Shown here in pieces: positions 1-13,019 of a DNA stretch of 64,000 bases. The stretch spans positions 3,502,001-3,566,000 of the forward strand of contig CM065393.1 in the NCBI GenBank assembly GCA_033060915.1, given 5' to 3'. The stretch's first letter is position 1; the number at the start of each line of letters is the position of its first letter. Under the pieces are notes generated by a model, which saw only the letters and a list, made by a program, of their open reading frames with translations, was not told the DNA's origin and ran no database searches. The DNA is from Euryodendron excelsum. Its lineage: Eukaryota > Streptophyta > Magnoliopsida > Ericales > Pentaphylacaceae. A program made the translations under genes and the position numbers.

Positions 1-3000
1 CCTTATATGACTCCTTAGTGAGTTACAACGCTCTATTTATACTTCTTTCTTCCTTTTTGTTTTTTATTTTGTTTAAATTGACTCCAATACGGAACTTTTT
101 ATTGCATTGTCTCTTTGTTGCAACTTGCATGCAACTGTTTAATATTCAAGTAATCCTGTAGCCGGTAAAAAATGTTGCTATAGAAACGTCATAAGTGTTT
201 AGTGTTATCTTTCCTTCTTGTATTAGTGCTTGGTGGTTCCATATTTGCGGCATTATCCACCCAAATAGCTTTTAAATGACTTTAGTTGGTCAAGACCAAT
301 ATGCTATATACTCTGCTCTGCTCCTACTTCAGAACTGTTCATATACCTTTCATTTTCACTGTTGAACATATTCACGGTTTGATTCCTGTCTTTGGTGCGA
401 TTACACATAACTGTGTCTGCTGCATCTGGATTGAATGACAGTGAAGATGCTGCAATGTGCACTGCAGTAATACTACTGTATATCAGGTTATAGGTAGGAG
501 ATATTCAGTTCAGTATTTGGCCTCGGTGTTGCTGGTTGGCCTAATGGGTATTTGAAAGCGGGGTTGCAGCAAATCTTCCATTGTTCGGAGGAGAGAGAGA
601 AGGGAAAAGGGGGTTTGGGGGGTACTAGTCAACACCAGAGGGAGGAGCACAAATGAGACTTTTGAGCTTCTCACTCATGGAAGTCGAGAGGAAGAGAATT
701 AGAGAGAGACAGAGACAGAGACAGAGACAGAGAGAGTTTGTCCAGGTCTCTCCAAATGTCCAGTCTTGTTATTCTACAAGTGGTCTATTTATGGAGCCTT
801 GTAAAACCCCAAAAAGATTATGGTAACCTTCCAAAAAATTTTGCTCCAAACATAGTAACTATCAGAACCTAAAATTTTTTCTTAAATGCCCAGAGAACTA
901 GAAATAAGAAAACACAGCAAAATTTATCAAAAGCTTTTGTGCATCCTACGTCAATTCTACTTTCAAAGTATAGTAGATATGGTGAAGAGGTCTGCTGTGG
1001 TTTAGGACTATGTCAAGATACATCAGCTAGTATCAGATATATGGGCATTTACAAATCAGATTTCTGGGCATTTACACGTCACCTGGTTTACTTTTCAACA
1101 GAAGCTTGGTTTTAGGGGACCTTGTCTTAGACAAATTTAACGCTTTTGTCTACACCAAGGAAGTTTAGGTAGGCTGTCATTGTTATGAAAGGCAACTTCC
1201 AGGGGTAGAGGAGATTGTTGGAAACTTGGAAACTTAAGGGCTACTGTTGTATTTGTACCAAACCATGTGGGGCATTTGAATATATTTGAAATTAATGGGC
1301 ATTATGACGGTTAACGCCAGAGTAGAGGTAGCTACTAGCTAGAAAGTGATTTATCTAGATTGTTTTAATGCGTTGAAATGCTCCGTTATTTTAAATCAGT
1401 TGAAGGTTAGAAAATAGAGAAGAAAGTCTTTGAATTTCAAATTTGTCACTGGCCCCTTGTGATTGTTTCTTTGATACATGAATCATGGCAGCTATGGGGC
1501 TATGCCAATAGTTGCTCATGATTTTGAAGGTCGGGCCTCAAAGACCATGGCTTGAAATGATTTTTTAAGCCATACCTCAGTTAAGTGTCAAGCTATGATT
1601 TTGAGGACACTTTTCTAAGCTATGACATGTAGAACACCTGATTGTATTGGCAGTTGGCTCATCATTTGCCTGTTGACATGAACCCTGCTCAATTTTATCC
1701 GAAGCTCATTTGGATGCCGGTGGAAGAAGACCTCTTTATTTACCCGTACATTACACAGAAGTATAAAGGTTCTATGGCCTTTTCTGAAGGAACATGTAAC
1801 ATTGTCATTACTTTTAGCATGGTCCTATTTTTTATGGTTCTTCTAGATTTATAGTTAAATTTAACACAGGTAACCATACATGTTGAACATGGCAAAAATC
1901 ACCAATGTGCAACTACATAGGCATGTGCTCATGTCTACATGAAAGAGTTGTGATATTGAACACCTTATGCCAGTGCTGAAACATTGAAGTCATCTTCATC
2001 TCCCTTGATCAGTGGGCTTTGGCCATGAGGTCGCGGATCAACATTTTGGTTTCTCGTTGCATTGTCTCGATCGGCTCGGAAACAGAAACATGATAGAAAT
2101 GCAAAAAAAATTGGAATCATTTGGAGACACGTATACAAGTCAATCCATGTGTATTTCTAAGGTTAATAAATTAATAATTGAACATGTTTGATAGCTGTGT
2201 TGTCATTTTCATTCAAGTAACCTATTATAGCATTGAATAATAAATGCTAATTTGTGTAAAAATTAATTTTAGCAATTTTATTAATCATTAATTAATTGAG
2301 TTTGAGAGTTAAGTTTTAATTTTTTATAAAACAGTGCTAATTTAATTTTGATATTATATGATTATAGTATAATTCAAAGTTTATGTGTTTCTTTAATGCA
2401 TTATTCTTCGATAAACAATGAAAAATTTTGGCCTAAATTAATTAAAGTGATAAAATTTCCCATCAAATAATGAAGATAACATTTGTTATGATAATTGTAG
2501 TTGTAATAATCATAATAAAAGAACGAAGCGACAAGTAAGGATCAGAATTGTCTAATTTGTATTGAAACAGCACATTGTTTTATTGTGTTTCGGTGGGTTT
2601 TGGTGTGTTTCGGTATATTTCATGAAGCATTGAAATTTCGATATTCCACTAATGTTTTGTTTCGTTTCCCTAGGAAACCGAAATGTTTCAGTCATTTTGA
2701 TGGAAACAAAAGGAAATTTGTTCCTTGCATAGGTTATAGAATTCTTGTAATGCTTCACATGTACTCACGTTGCTAATCTATCAAGTTTGAAAAAATGCCC
2801 AGGCTGTATGCGAGCTTGACCTTTATGTACCCCTGAATGTTTTACCTAAGCTTGTAACTCTGCTCAATCATGCATCAATCTGTTGATTTGGGTTTGGTTT
2901 CTAGGAACATTGTCCTGCTCTGGTGCTTGTAACACTGATCTCTTCTTCTGGGGACAAAATTTCCCATATCAAGTACATATAATATTTGGCCTGGATTCTC

Positions 3001-3363
3001 TAACATATGAATTTCAAGAACTGGTATCCTGTAACAGTTTGACACATGCAGACACATGCATGCCCACTCTGATCCTAAAAGACAACCTTTATCATTTGCC
3101 AAAGAAGGGAATGGACTACTAGAAATTGCAATATTACATTCATAGATATATGTTGGCTTTCTGTGTGCAAGCATCATATGTGTGTCTTGACATGGTTAAG
3201 ATGTAAACAGCCCATCTTATCAAGTGACATTTTCTCTTGGTAGTCTTTTGCCTTGGAATGTCATTGCAGCCTTTCCATTTAATTCAGAAGTTTCCTTGTG
3301 AAATTTTTATTTGTATCTGTGTTACATAATGATTTCAATCAGCCATTTTTTGTGCTTGCTTAG
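1..3363. other. Mostly unrecognised non-coding DNA 5' of the PECT1-like exons
   Basis: No complete gene is recognisable. A 70-codon open frame on the + strand at 1642-1854 contains a protein-like stretch (FYPKLIWMPVEEDLFIYP) that I cannot place. Around 2915-2985 there is a weak resemblance to the PECT1 exon that should precede the first clear one: GA..DLF then a Gly, in a disturbed frame. If real it is decayed. The start of the cytidylyltransferase gene (first catalytic domain and linker) is not visible here, so it is either upstream of the window or lost. Confidence 0.5.
655..737. repeat. GA-rich / (CAGAGA)n microsatellite
   Basis: Purine-rich simple repeat with consecutive GAGACA/GAGAGA units, densest at about 691-737. 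No coding potential. Confidence 0.8.
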
Positions 3364-5984
3364 ATCCTCAAAAGTGCCAGGCAACTTGGAGATTTTCTAC
3401 TTGTTGGTATCCATAGTGACGGGTTACGAAGGTGCGGCATTCGCTATATGCTTTTCAGGGTACTGTCATACTTACCTTTGTTTGATCATGGCTAAGATAA
3501 TGTTAAATCACTATTCTCATAATGTTATTATAATTTTTTTGTAATATAAAATTAGTTTTATTAGTTTATATTGACTAGAAAATTGTCCGTGACACTATAA
3601 CAATCCTCACATGCTTTAATATAATAAGGATTAGAAAAATAACAAGTTGCTTCTTATGCAGTGAGCAGAGAGGGACACACCATCCTATCATGCATCTACA
3701 CGAGTGTAGTCTTAGTGTATTAGCCTGCCGTTACGTTGATGAAGTCATCATTGGTGCACCTTGGGAAGTTACAAGGGACATGGTGTGTCTAATTTCTTAC
3801 TTATATGAAATCATTAGCACTTTGTACGCCATTTTGTTTAAAGCTGAATGTGCTTAATTTCTATTTCTTACCCCCTTGTATGGCCATTAAGTGGTTCTGT
3901 TAGCCTTACTTGGTAGTTTACATCTAAAAGTGCATTGTGAATTACCAATCAAATTTTTATTTGCTTACTGGAAGTATGCTGTTTCAACAATTATGGTTCC
4001 ATGTTTGAAAATGAAACACATGTAACGATTAAGTGCTACCACCTGGCAATCATATCTCTGTAACTATCTTAACTTAAGAAGTGTATTTGGCTGTGTTATC
4101 AAAACCAGCACTGGAAATAGGTGGTCTGCTCCCCTGACCAGCAGGTTTACGTATCTGACAGGATATGGCCAGAAACCTGAAAACCTTTTCTACCTATCTG
4201 TTTATGTACGACTCATTATACCGCAGAGGTTGAAGAAAGCTGGTTGGGTTCTTATTTGCATGTTCAAAAGAGTGAGATCTAGCTATTGTGTGTAAAGAGA
4301 GTTGTAGCCTTAGCCTCATTTAAAAGATGTCCGTTGACTGGATTGTTATTTCCGACCGTGTCTCATACCGTGGTGTTGGGAATGGTATAATTACTAGACT
4401 CCATCTTGTGCCACAATATCATGCAGAATGATAAATAACGATACAGCCCATGTGAGGATGTTCTCAGAGATACTTTTGGAAAGTTTTATGCCAAATGTCG
4501 TTAAACAATTGTATAAACAGTTTAGCCCTAGTGCAAATCCTATGAGATGATTCATTCCCTAACCTTTATCTATTAGTATGTGGCCGAATTTGAATATCTA
4601 ATTAAATGCCCCAAAAAAAAGGAGACCGCAATAGCATTTATAGTTGAAACCGTACACAACAATAGTGTCTTTGGCTGGAAAGGGCAGAAAGAATGCCCTT
4701 TGTACAGTCTTACAATGAAGAGTTTTCTTGATTATTTGACTTATTGTTTGCTTCAGTTTTTCTCTAGTGAAATATGGAAAATTGTATCTTTTACCTGCTT
4801 TTATTTCTTTCCCTTGCTCCTAAATTACCTACTTTCTTGAAAACTGTTCCTTCTTCTTGTAGAGTTTTATTGGAATTACTTCCGTCAGTGTTAATTCTTA
4901 TGCTAATGAATATTATAATTCTTAATTTTGATGTTAGTTTCATTGGCATATGACAGATCAGTACTTTCAACATCTCTTTGGTTGTGCATGGGACAGTTGC
5001 TGAGAGCAACCCTTTGTTGAATGTAAGTTGACACATTCATTTGGGACCAATTATGATTTCCAGCTGCAATGCTCTGCATCTAGAAACCATGTCTTGAAAA
5101 TATGATTCGCTTAATGCAGGGTAAGACTGATCCACATGCAGTTCCGAAGAGCATGGGAATTTTTCAGATGCTAGAAAGCCCAAAAAATATAACTACCACT
5201 TCAGTAAGCCCAAAGGATCATTGCCAATCATGAAATTTACTTGGTAATTCTCCATTGTTCTCTCTTTCTTAATATTTCTGTTCCAGGTGAATGCTTGAAC
5301 CTTAAAAATCTCAATATTCCTGAACTGTCTTTGTGCATTCCCCCAGAGGAATTGCAGTTTAAACTTTTTCCGCATTCTACGTTTTAAATTAGTAGTAGAA
5401 TAACATTTGCTGGTTGTGCTGCAACTTGTACCCCATTTTTCCTTTTTTTATGACAACATGGTCTTTATTTTATATTAGTTTTTACTTTAAAGAAATGTGT
5501 ATGATCGTAATTTGAATCAATGTGAAGGCATTTTGCAGTTGTATTTCTGTGGGTCAGATCTAGCTGCACTGAAAAAGATAATTTAGAAAAATTCTCGTTT
5601 TTTTTTTTTGTGGGGGTAAGTGAGAATATTATTTCCAAAATGTAAAGATATAACGAGCTTGAGACATTTTTAAAAATCACCTCCGGGCTTTTGTGATACT
5701 TGTTACTTCTGAGTTGCGCTCTTCTCCTTTTTTTTTTTGCAGTATTTACTATGTAGCTTATAGTAATTTCTAAGTGAACTGCCAGATATGAAAAATGCTT
5801 TGCTGCGTGTTTGATGTATGTTAGACATCCATTTCAAGTTTGGTGTTCCATACTCTTGCTAGACTTGCTTATAGAATGCAGTGACATTTTTTATTGTACA
5901 ACTGGCTTGCAGAAACGCAATGCCAAGAAGGAAGCTAGTGAGAAGAAATACTATGAAGAGAAGAAATATGTGTCCGGGGACTGA
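3364..5984 (+). pseudogene. PECT1: Ethanolamine-phosphate cytidylyltransferase (PECT1-like), 3' half only, frameshifted
   Basis: PECT1 makes CDP-ethanolamine from CTP and phosphoethanolamine, the rate-setting step of the Kennedy pathway, at the outer mitochondrial membrane in plants. Five exons fit with GT-AG borders and matching phases: 3364-3431, 3662-3782, 4957-5022, 5120-5243 and 5913-5984. They cover the second cytidylyltransferase domain: LGDFLLVGIHSD, HHPIMHLHE, the strongly conserved ACRYVDEVIIGAPWEVTRD, LVVHGTVAES, then SMGIFQMLESP and the lysine-rich tail ending YVSGD. The usual QTVS after GIHSD reads GLRS. The fourth exon is 124 nt long although both neighbours are in phase 0: one extra base in a ccc/aaa stretch near 5209-5216 shifts the frame before RIIANHE. 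The family's first catalytic domain and the exon with the second domain's HxGH signature are not seen in the 3.3 kb upstream. Family assignment is near certain. Pseudogene status is inference: the extra base could be a sequencing error and the 5' exons could lie beyond the window. Confidence 0.8.
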
Positions 5985-7132
5985 ACGCTCGGCTCATAGA
6001 CTTCATACAGATAGCCATTGTAGATTTTTCCTGGTTTAACTCATCTTTGAGGCCCCTGTTACTGTTTTTTTTTTTTTTAATGGCCGCTGTTACTGTTCAA
6101 GATCGAGATTGTTGGACCACGGATGGCGAAGAAAGAGGATATATAGACATGGAAGAACGGCGTGGAATTTTCTTCCAGCATTTTTGCTGTAACCCTCCCT
6201 CAACGTAGAATAGAATTTTAGTGGATGTGCTAAATTCCTTGTATTTGCAGGCAGGGATAATCTGAGCCGTTTAAATTTTCAAAATTTAATGCCATGTCTA
6301 CTCTGTCAACCGGTCCTTCGGTTGTTCCGATTAAATATATGCTCTCTTGTTCATTCTTTCTTTCTTCTACTACATTTCTTTTCTTGTGTGATTGATATGG
6401 AAAATAGACCAGGTTGAGCTTTAGACTGGAGAATGATAACTCATGGTTCAACATATACCAAATTATGAAGAACTGATACACCAACATACGATTCATCACT
6501 CATTGGTTTTTTTAATTTTTTATTTTAAACTCCAACTGACCTGAGATAATGCTTGTTTTGTGCATCAACTGAGCACAAATGATCATATGGGTATTTGGAT
6601 TTTGCAGTGTGGCTGGAGTATCTAATGAGAGAAAATATAAGTCTAAGTCTCTCCAGCTTATTAACAACGTCTGTGATATTGACCCTGCATTTGTTAGAAT
6701 TCCTCAATCAACTTCCAGGGAAGGTCAGGAAACCAGTGTAATCTCTAAATACAAACATGAATAATTGCATGCCCCTACATGCTCTCACACCAAATAATAC
6801 AAACTCATAGTAGGAAAAGGTTGGATATTTTCATATTGCTAGAAGTAGAACTCAGTACAAGCTGCACTTTTGTGTCACTGAAAAACATGGTGCACAATAC
6901 ATCACTTGTGGACTTCATTCCTACAACAAACTTCCTAATCAAACCGATCATGTGACTGAACCTTTGACTGGGTAGCCAATTCCTACCAAAATTCCTTGAA
7001 CCGTCCACTATTGACCTTTTCATCTAACCTAACTTTATATCTCTAATCTTAATCTCTGCATCACGCAGAGAAGTACACTAACAAAAGATTTACAATGTAA
7101 GGGAATATGGTACTCAGAACATACCTCGTTTG
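5985..7132. other. Intergenic region between two convergent genes
   Basis: Probable 3' UTRs and spacer between the + strand PECT1-like exons and the - strand gene at 7133-9424. Small open frames here show no recognisable protein and no codon pattern. Nothing else is seen. Confidence 0.6.
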
Positions 7133-8729
7133 TTACCGAAACCACACAAGTGGGGTTGATGTGTTCTGGGGAAGCTGTGGGATCATGCAGTGTTGCTGCG
7201 GCCACTGATGTAAGCCTTCACTCATCCCACGAAATTCACAACCTTGCCCCGGCTCCATGTCAACATTATTTTCCTCGATATCCATGGTAGTTGCCCCCGT
7301 ATCTTCAGACTCCAACTCTATGACCTCAGTTTGGAGAAGCTCTGCTCCTGGTGTAGGAGAAATCTGTGAAGGAACCCATGGAACAACTGCTAGGCATTCA
7401 TTCGTTCCTCTGGTGTTCGAACCCTCTCTTGCCGCTTCATCTTCTGCTGATTTCACAGCATTAGACTGGCTAGCCCAGAGGATTTGATCTACATGACCCA
7501 CACAAACTGGTTACTTAATTTTGAAACTTCTGCACCAACAAACATCACTTGTACACAGACTGGTTACCTAAATATCCGGCAAATCAAACATGAGAAATAG
7601 AATCACTTGTACATCCTGTCCTGTCTAACTATCAGCTTTGCAGAAATGGTAATTCAGAAACCATGGAAGCGATCTTTCCCAATAAATATCCAATTTCAGG
7701 AAGACATCATTAAGGCATTCACAATCGACTCCCTTTACGAATTTGATTAATATCACAACCAATTCTTAAAATAACACCAATAATTACATGACCTTTTTCC
7801 TGCAACTTAAAGCCAAATGCTAGCTTATAGCAATTGAATAACAAAGCTGGCGAATGACAAATCCAAGAACCTTGCAAGGTTGCTTGGGTCAAGAAACCAA
7901 AACAGGAGCCATCTACATTGTATTTTGGTACGACGGAAAAGAAGGGAAGAGAAAGGAAAATTTATTAAAAAAATTCTTTTCTCTTGTTTGGTTGATTTAA
8001 GAGAAGAAAAAATTTCCCTCTAAAAAAAACTTCATGCATACAAGAAATTAAGGTTGGAAAGTTTAAATTTAAAAATTTAGGTACAACAAATGCAAAAGAT
8101 TTCCATCAACTTTCTTCCAAACCAAACAAGGGACACAGAAAAAATTTTCATCAAGACAAAAGGAAGATAGAAGACAATTTCATGCAACAAAAGGTCAAAA
8201 CTTGTCAGCACGCTTCAGTAGACATTCAGATACACCTTTTTAGGCCAATGTGAACAACACACAAGAACCTAGGTGCAGCCTGCAGGTTTTCTTCTCTTGG
8301 CTCCACAATATACAATGTAAAATGCCATTCATAATCATAGAATTGTATTTCAATCTACAAACAGTAATATGAAATCTATGCATGGAAATGAACCAAACCA
8401 AGAGACTTTTAAGCGCTTACTTTTGATACCCGAAATTATGTCAGAATTGACTGAAACAGAGAAGTTCGAAGGAGACTGCAACGAAGGTGTATTCATAGCC
8501 TTGAAGAGAACAATAGCCCTCTCTTCATTTCCGGGTACAGTACTCAATTCATCTGCTCTTGGACCTGAACATCCTGCTTTCTCCATATTGTTTGGAAGAT
8601 GCTCTTCAGGCACCACCTGTTGTTCAAATACCAACGGAACCTCTGCCTCTTCCTCCTCCATTATCGGCGGCAATTCAACATCCTAATATGATTTCAAGAC
8701 ATATGATCAGAGTAGATAGAGAGACTTAT

Positions 8730-8771
<42 letters not shown>

Positions 8772-9271
8772 ATCCACAGCAAAGAAAAATAGTTGAAACA
8801 GATGCATATGACGTGAAAATTTCCATCTCATTGTAAAATAGCTGGAGAGAGAGGCTGTGTTTGGTTTCTGGGAAAATTGATGGAAATTCCTCAAACTAGC
8901 AGTCACAATTTACATACGAGTAGTAAGCGAATAACCAAATAATCCGTAATTTTAAGAAGTCAAATAGCTGAAACCATGTAACTACCGAGAGGAGAGGGTA
9001 AGGAGATGGAGGATATGAACAACCAAGCCGTGTTTGGCTGTCCAGAAAACTGATGGAAAATGAAGAGAAAATACTATAAAAGTATCAGCAGATGGCAGAT
9101 ATCAATTTTTTTCATCAGATTAGTCCCTAAAGTAACCAATCAAACATGAAATAGCAAAGTCCAAAAGCTTCAGCACAAACAAAAGAAGTAGGGAGATAGA
9201 AAGGACATGATTTCCACAGTCACGTACACATATTACATATAAATACATATATACATGTATACATATGTATG

Positions 9272-9315
<44 letters not shown>

Positions 9316-9424
9316 CCAGTCTGCGGATTTTTCTGGCAGGTGAGGAGAGGGAAAAGTCGGAGAACTCATCGTTGACCTCTTCGAGGTCCTTCCTCTTCAT
9401 TTTCATGGACAAATACCCAGCCAT
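7133..9424 (-). CDS. Conserved plant protein of unknown function, 241 aa, intact
   Basis: Three coding exons on the minus strand, 9424-9317 (36 codons), 8682-8421 (87 codons plus 1 nt) and 7488-7133 (2 nt plus 118 codons including the TAA stop), join in frame across GT-AG introns. The start is the ATG at 9424, opening MAGYLSMKMKRKDLEEVND. Visible features: a basic N-terminus with SSPARKIRRL (phospho-site or nuclear-localisation-like), an acidic stretch PPIMEEEEAEVP at about residues 41-52, a central NEERAIVLFK block followed by TPSLQSPSNFSVSV, a CLAVVPWVPSQ block, and a C-terminus with HQWPQQHCMIPQLPQ ending TSTPLVWFR. From memory similar proteins occur across angiosperms without assigned function; I recognise no catalytic domain. 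Low-complexity, charged and Pro/Gln-rich sequence suggests a nuclear or disordered protein (inference). A 22-nt 5' UTR piece precedes the ATG, with a likely UTR intron (9447-9576). It converges on the PECT1-like gene. Confidence 0.8.
7489..8420 (-). other. Intron 2 of the conserved unknown gene
   Basis: 932-nt intron bounded by GTAAGC (minus strand, at 8420) and GTAG (at 7489). It contains an AT-rich stretch at about 7917-8165 with fragments of the type 'ccaaaccaaacaaggg' that often mark small decayed insertions, but no defined ends or target duplication were found. Confidence 0.7.
8733..8770. repeat. (GA)n microsatellite in intron 1
   Basis: About 19 uninterrupted GA dinucleotides inside intron 1 of the conserved unknown gene, upstream of its second coding exon. 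Confidence 0.95.
9275..9311. repeat. (GA)n microsatellite at the start of intron 1
   Basis: About 18 GA dinucleotides, read as CT on the gene's strand, only a few bases inside the splice donor at 9316. Length variation here could be a useful marker. Confidence 0.95.
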
Positions 9425-9785
9425 AATTTGAGCCCTCGAACAAACCCTAACTGAACACCAAACGCTTAATAAGTCAATATTCTTAATCAATTCATCACCC
9501 TAACTCAATTCCGTCTAATATATACATATAGCTGCATATAACAGCAACAGAAACCGATAATCTGAAGGTGAATACCTCCTGTGTCTGGAGAATTTGTTGG
9601 TTTCTCTCTCTAGATGATGATGGTCTTCTGGTGGCGAAGTTTCCGGGGAAGTAATATTATGGTACGGTACAAAGAGAGAGAAGTAAAGAGAGCGAGAACT
9701 TCTCTCTCTCTAGATTTTCTCTCTCTCTAGATTCCTCTTGAAGGCGAGAGAGAGAGAGAGAGAGGTGAGAGAGACGGCTTCGGAG
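9425..9785 (-). promoter_or_regulatory. 5' UTR, UTR intron and CT/GA-rich core promoter of the conserved unknown gene
   Basis: On the minus strand a GGAG|GTATTC donor at 9576 and a TTCAGTTAG| acceptor at 9447 outline a 130-nt UTR intron just before the 22-nt leader and ATG. Upstream, 9600-9770 is dense in CT/GA runs, a common composition of plant core promoters and 5' UTRs (Y-patch type). No clear TATA box was identified. The transcription start is inference. Confidence 0.5.
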
Positions 9786-10748
9786 TCGAGTTGTTTGTCA
9801 AAGCTCCATTCACCTAGCATTTGCCCCGTTGGATTCAGAACATATGCACTCGCGTTATAAGTGTGACGCGTGTCCCAATTAAAGTTGTCACGGCCATTAG
9901 TCCTTTGCGCGTTGTTTCATGTGGTTTGATCATCATTCGTCACCTCCCAAACACCAACCAAATAACGACGCGTGCTAGCAAACTTTTTTTTTTAAAACAA
10001 TTTAATATAAAATGTTTTATCAAAATAATGTAATAATAGTATTTTTTAAAATTTAAGTTGTTTTAATGAACTATTTATTTTTAAGATGGAGAAGGTATGG
10101 TTCATTGATGCTTGGCACATCATAATGGACCACCATTAACTCAGATCTCAATTGATGTGTCAAGCATTTGTCAGCGAAGAGTATTAGTTGTATTTGATAC
10201 AAAACTTTTTTTTTAAAATAATAAGATCAAGACTTATCACATTTTTATTATTAATTTTTTGAATGTATAAAATTACTCTAGAGAAAAATATCAAATGGAA
10301 AGTAGAGCAACGTACTATTTCGATTAATTATTGTTATCTTCAATATATTTTTAGTTCACATCATTGGAAAATTTTAAATAGGACTTTCAGTGGTTGTTTA
10401 GTTGTGTAAAGAAAATAAAAAGAAAAGAAAAGAAAAATCACTCTCTTTTTTATTTGAAATTCAAGAAAAAATAGAGAAAAATAATAAGATAATTATTGAA
10501 AATAAAATAATAAGAGAAAAGAAAAATAACTTTCTCTCTTACTTTTTTCCTCCTTATCTTTCTCCTCCTTCCTAAATTAGAAACCAAATAATGTGAGAAA
10601 GGAAAATTATTATTTTCCGTTCTATTCCTCAAGTTCCAAAAAGGCCGTTAATTTTTTTTAACTAACTTTTAGACTAAAACTAATCAGAAATTCAAAAACC
10701 AATTAAAAGGTTGCATTCAAACCTCGTTTGTATTAAGTTATAAGCTAA
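9786..10748. other. AT-rich intergenic DNA
   Basis: No gene recognised. 10390-10640 is an A/T- and purine/pyrimidine-biased stretch resembling a decayed small insertion but without clear ends. The 3 bp just before 10749 are the TAA target duplication of the next element. Confidence 0.5.
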
Positions 10749-11370
10749 GGCCTTGTTTGTTAAAGTTGAAAACTAAAAATTGAAAATTAAAAATTAAGTC
10801 CTGAAAACTGAATACTAAATTTCTTAAACTGATAAACTATTTAATATGTACTGAATTTTAAGCACTACATCAGATAAGTTATTTGATATGTATAAAGAGG
10901 TGAAATCTTAAATTCACTTATTTTTTAACTTTGCCTTCATATATTAATATTGTAATGCTAAATAATGAGATATTTACGTAAATATTTAAACAACCCTAAA
11001 CCCTAGAAGTAATGATAAGCATAAAGCAATATAAATGCTCGAACCCACTTTATAAAACCCACATACAGAGAGAGAGATGACGGAAGGTTTTGTTTAGGAG
11101 AATTTCAATATCTGATTCTCTGGTATTCATTCTATGAAATAAGAGAAGAGGAAAGTGAGGGCAAAATTAGGTGTAAAAAAAAATATCAAAACTGAGCGTG
11201 TTAAATAAAAAGCGATAAGTAGAGAGGGAGTTACTTAATATTTTGTTTCTTATTTTTTGCCTAGCATTTAAAATATTCAGCTATCTTATTTTGAGTTATC
11301 AAACTAACTTATTTTATTTTTATTTAATTTATTCAATTTTAAATACTGAATAGAGTTATCAAACAAGGCC
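10749..11370. mobile_element. Tourist/PIF-Harbinger-like MITE, 622 bp
   Basis: The element starts GGCCTTGTTTGTTAA and ends with the imperfect inverse, GTTATCAAACAAGGCC. It is flanked directly by TAA on both sides (10746-10748 and 11371-11373). GGCCTTGTT-type termini with a TAA/TTA duplication are the signature of Tourist/PIF-Harbinger MITEs. The interior is AT-rich, with a telomere-like AAACCCTAAACCCT stretch near 10990-11005, and encodes no transposase, so it would need one supplied from elsewhere. Confidence 0.8.
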
Positions 11371-11373
11371 TAA

Positions 11374-11936
11374 CTTATTTGACTACCGTTATAACTATTT
11401 GTTTTTATTTTTTAGTAACAGCAAATTATTAGTATATACTAAAACCTGTAAACGATTTAAAAAAAAAACTATAATTAAAAATTTTTACAATGACAAAAAG
11501 CTAATTAAAAATGAATACAACTCATATGGGAGAAATTATTCAGTCCTCTTAAGACCACATGACCCTGCTACTCTCTCACCACTATGTATTGGGGTATTCG
11601 ACTCCCTTAACATAAAATCCATTAGTACATGAGAGAATGAGGGCCGCAGGATTCTCTAAGATGACTGTATCCAACATTCTATTGTGTTGAGCTGTGCTAA
11701 TTAAACAGTCTCTGTTGTGAAACGAAAATGAAATTATACTTACGGTGAAGAGAAGAAGGCTTTTCAGAGTCAGAAAATTGCTTTTACGAGTCAGAAAATT
11801 TCACACACACTCTCTCTCTCTCTATGGGCCAACGACCACTGAGTGACTACATGTGATTTTAACTTTTATAAAGGGCCCATTCCTTGTTTTTGAGGCATGT
11901 GGAACTATAAGGCTAGAGAATTTTTGGACACTACGC
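11374..11936. other. Intergenic DNA with no recognised feature
   Basis: AT-rich spacer with a short CT run near 11811-11823. No gene, RNA or repeat with definable ends was seen. Confidence 0.5.
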
Positions 11937-13019
11937 TGTCACACTCCGTAGCATGGTTTATTTAGATTTAGGATATATAATCGGTCAATTGTAAGGTTAT
12001 CTTAAGTCACATTACATAAATTAATTAAATATTTGTGCATTTATCATTTAAAAAAAACATAATCACGAAAATAGAATTCTATGAACTTAAAACAAAACAT
12101 GTCATACATAGCAGAGTCGTACCTAATCTTCAAAACATAACATACCATACAATGGGTTTATCGAAGGCCACCATAGTTATAACATTATAATATTACAAAC
12201 ATTAGGGTCTAGTCTACATACACATTACATATCATAAAGCCTGTGGGTCACAGTCCAAATATTCGAGTAATGGGCTTCCCTCTAAGGCCTCCTAGTTTGG
12301 TTATCTAAAAATATTTTTAGAACACGTTAGTTAATATTCAGTAAATAGTAATGACGCACGAGCATGAAAATACCATAGACTAACATTTTTATTTACTATA
12401 TATGATAATAGATGAATATTTATACATATATGACATGAACTTATAAATGTATTAGCGTAAGCTTGAAAACACATGCAGCATATACTTTCGTATTAAAACA
12501 TTTCATCATTGCCAAAACATAATGTTGTAAAAGAGTAAGGCACGTCGTAGTATGATCTCATAGCATGACATAGTTTGTCAAGAGTATAACATATCCTAAA
12601 CTTGTAAGAGTATATCTTAGCTCGTCGTATAATATTAGACATATCAAATATTGTTGTTCTCAAAACGTATAAAGTGTAGATTTGAAAACATATGTAGCAT
12701 AAGTATCATATTGAAACATTATATCGTATCAAATCATGGTGTCATAAAAGAGAGAGATGCAACACGAATGTTGTATCGTAAGCTTCCATAATAAAATGTT
12801 ATAACATTTTGAACATAGTATTATAGGAGTGAAACACAAATCATAACATGATCACGTAAGGCATAACATAATATCAGAAAAATGAGAGACACACCGTGAC
12901 ATTAATACTTGTGGGAACATACATAACTTGTTATGAAGCATTTGAACAAATCGTATTTTTCGTTCTAGAACATAACTATGTTATATCTTTACATCAGAGT
13001 TAGGCTTCGCATTAGTTAC

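Noticed and set aside
1642..1854. 70-codon open frame with a protein-like look
   Set aside because: No family recognised, no flanking exons found and it does not fit PECT1; kept only as a note.
8694..8906. Open frame encoding poly-Ser-Leu
   Set aside because: Produced by the (GA)n microsatellite in an intron.
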